Below are positions 55,885 to 64,000 of a stretch of DNA of 64,000 bases, in pieces. The DNA lies in NCBI RefSeq assembly GCF_963678635.1, contig NC_087067.1, positions 5,684,647-5,748,646 on the forward strand, read 5' to 3'. The stretch comes from Symsagittifera roscoffensis. Its lineage: Eukaryota > Xenacoelomorpha > Acoela > Convolutidae. Positions within the stretch are counted from its first letter, which is position 1; each line of letters opens with the position of its first letter. Both the position numbers and the translations under genes were made by a program. The notes beneath the pieces are model-generated. The model was not told the origin of the DNA. It searched no databases and saw only the letters and a list, made by a program, of their open reading frames with translations.

Positions 55885-56810
55885 TGCATCCGTAAGGTTT
55901 TTAGTCGCAAAACGAAATCACTTCTAATTGCGTTAATAGCCGCATGCTAAAGGGTACGCATGCTAGTAGGCCGATTCCCAGGTTAAACAAGGATAGCCGA
56001 ATGCTATCCAAGAAGCACCGAATTTCTCGGCGACAACATTCAGAAAAAACAACAAAAAAACTGGACGTGTTGTGATGAGCGAACTATATAAACGCTTAGA
56101 AAGTTAATGAAATAGGCATAATTGAGGACAGCGGCTGTTTTAAAAAAACCCAAATAACAAACAAAAAATGAAGAAAAAAAATCATCTGAAATTTACAAAA
56201 AAAATTCGCAAAATAATTTTTTTTCTACATTTTCGATAGTGACAATCAAGTGATGAAATTTCTAGACGCACGAAAAATGGCCTTGTGTCGCCTTAAAAGA
56301 GCTTCCCTGAACAAAATAATACCGTCTGGAATGTGGGGAGATGATACAAATGAACTAACAGTCGTCTCGAGGATAGTCGATTTATATCATCTCCCTTTTG
56401 TTATGGAAAGCTCTTTCAATGCCATTTTTCTGCGTCTAGAACTTTCACGCATTGGTTGTCATTATTGAAAATGCAAAAAAAAAGCATCTTGCGAAAAAAT
56501 TTTTCAATTTCAGATTTATTTTTTTCTTTTTTTCCTTGTTATTCCATTTTTAAGACAGCTGCTGTCTTCGAAAATGCCATTTTTCATTTTATTTCTAAGC
56601 GTTTATATAGTTCTCTCATCACACCACTCACAAAGTTTTGTTTGTAGTTTTTTCTGAATGTGGTCGTCGGGACATTCTGTGCTTTTTGGAAAGCGTACGT
56701 CTATCCTTGTTTAACATGGGGATCGGCCTGCTAGCATGCATACCGCTTAGCATGCGGATATTAGCGCAAGGTGAAGTGAGTTCATTTAGCGACTAAAACT
56801 CATACTCATA
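55885..56810. mobile_element. long inverted repeat of about 0.9 kb
   Basis: The interval is an imperfect palindrome centred near 56349. Outer arms: ggtttttagtcgcaaaacga at 55896 pairs with the complement of tcatttagcgactaaaactc near 56784-56803. Next come matched gccgcatgct blocks and aggccgattcccaggttaaa versus ttaacatggggatcggcct. The inner arms include gaaatttctagacgcacgaa versus ttctgcgtctagaactttca and gggagatgata versus tatcatctccc. Arms are about 450 bp with scattered mismatches. The interior holds no recognisable transposase. A foldback transposon is the simplest reading. Confidence 0.85.
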
Positions 56811-58167
56811 CGCATGAATTGAGTGTCTCTTAAGATAAATTTGGAAAGAACAAAATGTTTTTTTTTCGGATATGAACGAAATCAGCAAAAGGTTATATTT
56901 ACCGCTTCTCATAAAAATCTAACTTTTTTCTGACATGTAAAAACCTGTTACAAACGTTTCGCCTTACTTAAAACTTTTTAAAAAAGACACACGTGTCCAG
57001 CAGTTCTCTAGAACGGAAAAAACCTCATCGACTACACAATTTCATCAGTTAAAATATTTAAAGGAAACCGCAGATTTGTTTTTTTTTCTAGATTGTAGAA
57101 CTGAATAAAAATTGATTAACTGAGTCAAAGTAGAAATGTAAAAATTGAGTCAAATTGCCGATAGATCGAAAAAAAATACTGATAATTTTTAAAAAAAACT
57201 ATCCCAAGACGTAAGCATTGGATTCAAAGATATACTTATTTTCCGATGTAAGTCTATACAAATTCACATTCGAGAATAAAAACCAATAGTAATTTTTGAT
57301 TCATTCCCAGCCATCTCCAATTGTTATGAAATCCCGCAACGAAGTGTACATATCATGATTACGAGTAACAATCTTATCGGGGTTTCCCTCTTTACTGTGT
57401 AACTATTAGTAAATCAGTGACTAAGCAAGATTGTGAAAAATAAATTGATGATTGCATCAAAAGATGGAATAAAGTCTATATAACACAGGTAGCCCCTAGG
57501 CCCCCTGTAGACAAGGTAGTGAAAAGTGAGGTTTAGAAGAAACCCCACCAACCAACCAAAAAAAGACAAGGCAAACGTCCCCAGTGCGATACCTTACTTT
57601 CCTTCTCCCATATGGTTTCGTCATTTAGTGCTTCTGACACCAAACTCTAAAGACCAATCACAACATCTGCAAACAAGTTGTAAAAAAGAGGTGAAAATTT
57701 TTCAATCGTTCTACACTAAAATTGCTTTTCTATAACACAATACACTCTCAAAAATTAACTACCAAACCATTCGGGTACGAGTTATGTGCAAACATTTTTG
57801 TTATTATGCATGTAAGAACTATGCGCAATAATTTTGCTAAACTTTCGTGCAAAATCGTTAACATCTCAGTCCCCCTGTTATAGCTTATTGTGCATTAGTT
57901 TGGATTTCGTGCAAAACATTTAGTGCGGAACTCAAATTGCCAAGTTACAAAATTTATTTCTCTACTTTAGTTTTGTTCATTCATTTTTGCCTCTTTGTTT
58001 CAACTTATTGATCTTACTTTTTTGTGGAACTTTATGAAAGTTTTGTCCCCTGTAATTGTTTGTGTCAGACTTTAAGCACGCTTCATTGTTCTTAACTTTT
58101 AGAGAACCTTTACTAAGTTCAACAACCCATTTTATTGTTAGGAGGCTTCTTTAAGACAGCCATGAAC
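56811..58167. other. non-coding AT-rich DNA
   Basis: No supported gene. At 57743 the sequence tacactctcaaaaattaact resembles the MITE end at 47958, but no matching opposite end is seen. Confidence 0.45.
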
Positions 58168-58241
58168 TCCGTAACTATTTCATATTAGCCCGCCGACCAA
58201 ATATTGAAAAAAATGGAGCAAAAAGCTTAACTTCTGTGCTT

Positions 58242-59023
58242 ACAGATTTCTGTTCTTCTATGTTCTTTTGCGCCCAAATTTTTCTGATTAACATTTTTTT
58301 TGCATAGTTTAAACACTGTCCCTCCCTCTTAAATAAACATAAACTTGAAAACCCACTTCAATGGTGAAATTAAAACGTACAAAAAACCCAGGTCGAAGAA
58401 ATACACACATATAACTTTTTTTTGTCAATCGCATTCGGTGAAACAAGCCTTAAGTTCTTTATCTGCGAGCCTCTGATGTGTCTAGGAGCTAGTTTTCTAT
58501 AACACCTTCGCCAGTTCCTACCACAGTGACAACAACCGAATCCTTGCAATTCCCATCTGTGTTTAAATAACAACAAGATCAAGAATTCAGTATCTTCTCA
58601 AAGAAAAGCTCCAAGAAAAACAGCTGATAAAGTTATTTGTCACGATTTCATCAAAAGCTCCCTAACGAAAAATCGCAGCAGTTTCTTCAAAAAAAAACGG
58701 CAGCAGAAACTGTCGCAACGCGGAAATGGTTTGCACAAAAAAAGAAGTGGTGAAGGCAACAAAGACGGATCCCCGGATACTTTCAGGGTTTTGAAGAGAG
58801 ACAAAAAACCTTAAAAGATACCAAATATGCATAAAATCAACGATCTGTTTCTGAAAAAAAGAAAAAAAAACCCTGCAATCGTCAAGCAGTATCGTGATTT
58901 TAAACAAATTTCAACTCTAGTACTCACAATATCCAGAGCATTTTCCAATAAACTTGATGTTCTGAGCAGACCAGTTTGGAGCAAAAAAAATCTAAATAAT
59001 TTTCCTAGAAACAAAAAAAAACA
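58242..59023. repeat. nested 782 bp tandem duplication, copy 1
   Basis: Starts acagatttctgttcttctat. Copy 2 begins at 59024, head-to-tail, nearly identical except for A-run lengths and a few substitutions (for example tcaatcgc versus tcgatcgc near 58430/59212). It carries a 70-codon minus frame (58370-58582) that recurs unchanged in copy 2 but is not preserved in units 2 and 3. Confidence 0.95.
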
Positions 59024-59806
59024 ACAGATTTCTGTTCTTCTATGTTCTTTTGCGCCCAAATTTTTCTGATTAACATTTTTTTTGCATAGTTTAAACACTG
59101 TCCCTCCCTCTTAAATAAACATAAACTTGAAAACCCACTTCAATGGTGAAATTAAAACGTACAAAAAACCCAGGTCGAAGAAATACACACATATAACTTT
59201 TTTTTGTCGATCGCATTCGGTGAAACAAGCCTTAAGTTCTTTATCTGCGAGCCTCTGATGTGTCTAGGAGCTAGTTTTCTATAACACCTTCGCCAGTTCC
59301 TACCACAGTGACAACAACCGAATCCTTGCAATTCCCATCTGTGTTTAAATAACAACAAGATCAAGAATTCAGTATCTTCTCAAAGAAAAGCTCCAAGAAA
59401 AACAGCTGATAAAGTTATTTGTCACGATTTCATCAAAAGCTCCCTAACGAAAAATCGCAGCAGTTTCTTCCAAAAAAACGGCAGCAGAAACTGTCGCAAC
59501 GCGGAAATGGTTTGCACAAAAAAAGAAGTGGTGAAGGCAACAAAGACGGATCCCCGGATACTTTCAGGGTTTTGAAGAGAGACAAAAAACCTTAAAAGAT
59601 ACCAAATATGCATAAAATCAACGATCTGTTTCTGAAAAAAAAAGAAAAAAAAACCCTGCAATCGTCAAGCAGTATCGTGATTTTAAACAAAATTCAACTC
59701 TAGTACTCACAATATCCAGAGCATTTTCCAATAAACTTGATGTTCTGAGCAGACCAGTTTGGAGCAAAAAAAATTCTAAATAATTTTCCTAGAAACAAAA
59801 AAAAAC
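59024..59806. repeat. nested 782 bp tandem duplication, copy 2
   Basis: Second copy of 58242-59023, ending at gaaacaaaaaaaaacaatca. The diverged counterpart in unit 2 lies at about 61395-61975 and in unit 3 from 63665 to the window end. Confidence 0.95.
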
Positions 59807-60639
59807 AATCAGAAACAAAACTGAAGAATTTTTGGCTAGTACATACTATTATGGTTGTGCAGAAGGCTCAAAGTTGATTAATTAGAAACTTGCTTGAAGT
59901 AATAGGGCGCCTGGAATCCAAATTCTCCTTTGCAATAACAGAAAGAGTTAATACATTTTACTTCTTCGTCCCTATTACATCATCTTTTGTAGCCTTCCCA
60001 GCCCTTCCATCATCCTTCAACAAAACGCCTTCCAGCGCTTTCTCGGATGACTCTAATTTTTCAAAGCTATTCAGAAACTGCTCTATGTGAAATTTTGTAC
60101 TCCATTTCCCCGAAGCAAAATGAACAATTTAGGTGGTGAAAGCAACTGTTTAATAATACAGTTAATTTCCTAGACCTCAGAATCAAAAGTCACTTCAAGA
60201 TATTGAGCAAATAATAAAAAAGAAAACTACGAACTAGAACGTGGAGCTCAAATCGACAAACACTTCAGAAAACTTTTCACTCAAGTGGAAAAAATCATCA
60301 AGGAGAACTCTCAAATGAAACATTTTCATTGACGAACTGTTAGTGGACCCTGTCAAAAAGCAGACATTTTTTGCATTTTTGTCAAAAACGTTGAACAACA
60401 CAAGATTTCTCATGGAGAAGAAACATCTATCTACCAAACAATAGACGCTGAACCACCTAAAACAGATGAGTAGCTTCATTTGTTGCACCCAATACCACTT
60501 TGAAAAACTACTTCTCATCTAACCATTTTTCAAACCCGATGCACAAAAGGCAAGGCAAGGACTCAGATCCTTCAACGAACGATAAGGTAACTTCACCATT
60601 TCTTTTTTGCCGTTATATAAGCAATTTTCTTGATGCTGG

Positions 60640-61030
60640 GCTCGAATACGAAAAAACCAAATCATAACGGGCTTCAATTCAAACAGTTGTCCTATTAACT
60701 CGACCTTGATTGTTACAACACAGCAAGAATCATTGCTCTTACGTCTGGCGCCTATCACGAGGTAAAATCTCAATTTTTGAAGAGAACAGTGGAAGTGTAT
60801 CTCAATCAGCGGTACAACATTTTCAGAATACGATGACCCCAGTGCCAAATGCTTTTAGTAATGAAAATTTGTTGCCAGTTTTGTCGACCTCAAAAAGCTC
60901 GGCATGTGATCAACCGAAAAGTTTGATCCTGCGACCTCCTTCCCGCTCTCCGAGTGTAAAAGCTTTCAGTTTTACTGAATTCACCAATCATGAAAGAGCA
61001 TCACTACGAAAACAGTTTTTCTTCTGGACT
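60640..61030 (+). other. array segment with conserved open frame, unit 1
   Basis: The 60710-61033 frame includes SVSQSAVQHFQNTMTPVPNA, SNENLLPVLSTSKSSACDQP and LILRPPSRS. The paralogous frame in unit 2 (62721-63035) has FSQLTVHQFQNTMTSVPNDY, SNEKLFSVVSISISSAVDQP and FILRPFPA. The first half of unit 1 is frameshifted relative to unit 2. It could be a decayed gene or repeat-encoded protein. Function unknown. Confidence 0.35.
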
Positions 61031-61287
61031 TAACAGGACATTTCAGAGAAGCGATAGACAGCAACAAGTTTTTAGCAATCCAATTACATTCAAAAACAAC
61101 ACTGCTCTTTTAAGGGCCAGCATCACTTCATTTATTTAAACAAAAATGACTGCCAAATAAATGCATTCAACTACTATCTTAGGTAATTTTCGACCCTCTT
61201 TTTCACGATTCAGCTGTACAGGATTTCGACCAGAGATTCGGAAATCCGCAACATGTTATTGACGCTTCTTGTAAAGTTTACTATTAA

Positions 61288-63547
61288 CTCCGTAACTATT
61301 TCGGCATAAGCCCGCCAACGCAATATAGAGTAATAGTTTGAACCGAATAAATTTAGTATTTCGTGTGCAAAAATTACCTTGCAAAGTCATTGTACCTTTG
61401 TGGCTACAGTTTTCTGCTATGTTATTTGTGTTTTCTTTAATCTATTATTACAAAGTTCAAACACTTCCCAGGCCTCTAAACTAAACATAAATTTGAAAAC
61501 GTGCTTCATTGGCGAAAATCCACGTCGAAATCCATGTCGAAGTCCATACAAAAATCCACGTCGAAGAAATGCACATTTATAAATCAATTTAACAATGACA
61601 TTTGTTGAAACAAGCCTATACTTTTTTTGCGAGCCTCTAATATGTCTAGGATTTTAAAAAAAATTGGAACAATGCCATCAAAAACTCCCTGAAACATCGA
61701 AGCAACATTTGCGGAACAAAATCACTAGTGCAATGCAACAAAGAGGGATCCTCTGATACTTTCCCGGTTTTCAAGAGAGACAAAAACCTAAAAAGATACA
61801 AAATATGCATAACATTGAAGATGTGTTTCTGAAAAAAGAAAGAAAACCCTGATATTCTCAAGCAGTATTGTACTACTTATCAATTTTAAGCTCTAGTACT
61901 GAGATTGTCCAAAGCAACTTCCCATAACCTTGGATGTTCTCAGATTTTACCAAAGTTTCATTTTTTAATCTTTAGTGACCTGGTTGAGTTTTTAGGGCGC
62001 CTATAATGTAATTTCTTGTTCGCAATATCAAAAAGTGTTAAAAAGTTTTAACTTCTCATCGCCTTTACATGACCTTTTGTGGCCTTTGTATCTTCATAAA
62101 GTCGCCTTTCCGCATTTCATCAAAAGAAAATACAATTTCAAAACAACTAAAAGCTGCTCTAAATCGCCTTTTGTACCCAATTTCTTCGAAGCAAAATATT
62201 TTCTGAGACCTCAAATCAAAATTAGGTTTAAAATAGAGATTGAGCAAAAAAAGAAAAGTATGAAAGTGAAATTCTAGCTGAAATCTAAAATCACTTCATC
62301 AAATTTTTCATTTACGTGGAAATATTCAGCAAGGAAAAAACTCAGGTGGAGTATTTTCCTTGACGAATTGTCGGAAGAACATTTCGAAAAGCTGAAACAT
62401 TTTGTAAACTAAAATTAGCCATAGTCGAAACCACCGAAAGACTAACGGTTTGGCAACGACAAGAAACATCTATACATCAAACAATAGAAGCTCAACTACC
62501 TAAAATAGATTAATATACTGCTTTCAACGGTCAGTCGTCACATCTAACCATCCTTCAGACCCAATGCACAAAAGACAAATCAGGAACTCTGATCCTTCAA
62601 CGCACAACTAGGTACCTTCGCCAGTTCTTCTTTACCAATAATAGCAACTTCATTAATCATGGTCTCGAGTTTGGAAAATTAAAACTGTATGATACAATCT
62701 CAATTGGCTCTTATTCAATAATGTGTCCTATAAGTTCCACCTTGGTAGTTACAACACAGCAGGCATCATCGTTCTTTCCTGACCAATCATTGCAGCAAAT
62801 GTCCGAAGTCTACAACAAGGTCCAATCAAGAGAAGATAGCGATGAAAGCTTCTCTCAATTGACGGTTCATCAATTTCAGAATACGATGACCTCAGTGCCA
62901 AATGATTATAGTAATGAAAAGTTGTTTTCTGTTGTATCGATCTCAATTAGTTCGGCAGTTGATCAACCGAGTATTTTCATTCTGCGACCCTTTCCTGCTC
63001 ACCGACTGTATTTGCATTCAGTTTTGCTCATTTAATCAATCATGAAAATGCATCACTACGACAAACAGATTCATCCTGAACTGATCAGCGACATTTCAGA
63101 GAAGTGATACACAGCAACAAGCATTTAGCCATCCAATATTATTTAACAACAACTTTTTTTAGTACCAAGCAGCACAAGCAGATGCTTTCAACTAGTATCA
63201 AAGGTAACCTTAGGCAAAATACCCTATCTTTAGCAAACTTTATAGGAAATCAACACACTCACCGAAATCATCGCTCAACTAAACTGCCGGAAATTGGTTT
63301 CCAGAAACTTGGCCGAGATCCTCTGAAGTAGAATGAAGGATTGGCGTGAAAAACAATGAACGAACAAGCTGCCTACAAAAACTGGTAGTTGAAGCTGCTA
63401 GAGATGAAATAGTGGGAGTGATTTGCCCTCCTATTTTCCACGATTCAGTTTTACAGGAACTCGACACAAAAATTGGAAATCCGCAACGTGTTGTTGCCTT
63501 TTTTTGTAAAAATTTATCGTTGTGAGGTTTTGATAAATCCGTCAATA
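61288..63547. repeat. tandem array unit 2
   Basis: 2.26 kb, homologous along its length to unit 1 but much diverged. It has one copy of the 782 bp-type segment (61395-61975), the gggcgcctataatgtaattt block (matching 59908), and the block at 62560-63070 matching 60530-61040. Confidence 0.75.
62721..63035 (+). other. array segment with conserved open frame, unit 2
   Basis: 104 codons from MCPISSTLVVTTQQASSFF to the LHSVLLI end. It shares the QNTMT-VPN-SNE and DQP--ILRP pattern with unit 1. The codon starts MCP and the TTQQ motif also exist in unit 1 DNA but out of frame. Not recognised. Confidence 0.35.
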
Positions 63548-64000
63548 TCTCCATATCTACTTTGGCATTAGCCCGCTGACCCAAAATTGAATAATGTTTG
63601 GAGCGATTACTTTTAGTGTTTCGAGTGCGAAAGCTACCTTGCAGAGTCACTGTATTTCTGTACCTACGGTTTTCTGCTATGTTCTTTTATGCTCGAATTT
63701 TTCTGATTAATTGTTTTTTGAATATTTAAACACTTCGCCCTCTGAATTAAACATAAATTCGAAAACAAGTACAGTGAGTCCAAGTCGGCAAAAGAGAGAC
63801 ATAAACTTTATTTTGTCAATCGCATCAGTGAAACATATCAACAATTTTTTTCCTTCAAGCTTCTGATGTGTTTAGTAGCTAACTTTCTAAAAATTTTTCA
63901 CCAGACCCTAACACAGTGACAACAACAAGAAATGAAAAGCCGAGTCCTTGCAACTCCTAGACTTTGGTTAATCAGAAACAAGATCAAAAAGCCAGTTTCT
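63548..64000. repeat. tandem array unit 3, cut by the window end
   Basis: Begins tctactttggcattagcccg; then cggttttctgctatgttctt at 63668 matches acagatttctgttcttctat and ctacagttttctgctatgtt in the earlier units. It continues with aaacactt.gccctc..aaataaacataaa and the gcttctgatgtgtttag block. Extends past the window. Confidence 0.75.

Larger units (their letters stand above)
58168..61287. repeat. tandem array unit 1 (contains the nested 782 bp duplication)
   Basis: Starts at ctccgtaactatttcatatt plus agcccgccgac. Homologous starts follow at 61288 (ctccgtaactatttcggcat) and 63548 (tctactttggcattagcccg). The unit also shares a later block (60700-61020 with 62720-63060), including ttcagaatacgatgacc and gatcaaccga. 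Without the nested duplication it would be about 2.34 kb. Confidence 0.8.

Noticed and set aside
57743-57770. tacactctcaaaaattaact as a MITE end
   Set aside because: No inverted partner could be found downstream, so an element cannot be delimited.
58370-58582. 70-codon frame repeated at 59152-59364 as a conserved gene
   Set aside because: The two copies lie in a near-identical duplication; the older units of the array do not keep the frame.
1-64000. CRISPR arrays, bacterial operons, rRNA genes
   Set aside because: No regularly spaced identical repeats with unique spacers, no ribosomal motifs; tandem arrays present lack spacer structure and the window is eukaryotic.

Overview
The window reads as AT-rich, repeat-dense animal (metazoan) nuclear DNA. 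Three observations support this: two small animal-type genes, one split by a GT-AG intron; LTR and non-LTR retrotransposons with typical metazoan domain orders; and tRNA-derived SINEs. There is no operon-like bacterial coding. The species cannot be named from the sequence alone.

Layout. 1-3300 is a decayed Ty3/gypsy element on + (gag, a mutated protease, RT, partial RNase H, probable 3' LTR). 3300-16700 is AT-rich non-coding DNA with SINE copies (6058-6630, 13627-14085, fragments elsewhere), a foldback element (5455-5911), and mini- and microsatellites (12380-12790, 14213-14350, 14695-14791, 15350-15505). 16715-18700 is a broken LINE whose middle is present as an inverted copy. 18833-19808 holds the only convincing host genes, both on -: a TMEM243-like three-pass membrane protein, and a two-exon DAPIT-like ATP synthase subunit upstream of it.

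22123-39268 is the centre of interest: a very large (about 17.1 kb) LTR retrotransposon on -, bounded by two related LTRs. In transcription order it carries a 2.9 kb repeat-rich leader, a long gag with two zinc knuckles, protease, an RT whose catalytic core is deleted, RNase H, an unusually long linker, integrase with a GPY/F module, then a macro (ADP-ribose-binding-like) domain in frame with the integrase C-terminus. A further unidentified reading frame of about 3.2 kb lies between the macro region and the 3' LTR. The copy has many in-frame stops and several frameshifts and cannot be autonomous as it stands.

39920-43735 is a CR1/Jockey-like LINE remnant on +, followed by a (CTA)n tract. About 44500-46440 is a shorter, internally deleted relative of the big LTR element in the opposite orientation. 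47958-48247 is a TA-flanked MITE. 48620-53465 is a near-perfect 2.42 kb tandem duplication. 53930-55375 is a region full of small ATTATAAT-type palindromes with a G-rich tract. 55885-56810 is a roughly 0.9 kb long inverted repeat. 58168-64000 is a diverged tandem array of about 2.3 kb units with a recent 782 bp duplication nested in the first.

Most long open frames elsewhere have low complexity, overlap in opposite directions or show no family resemblance, and are not called as genes.
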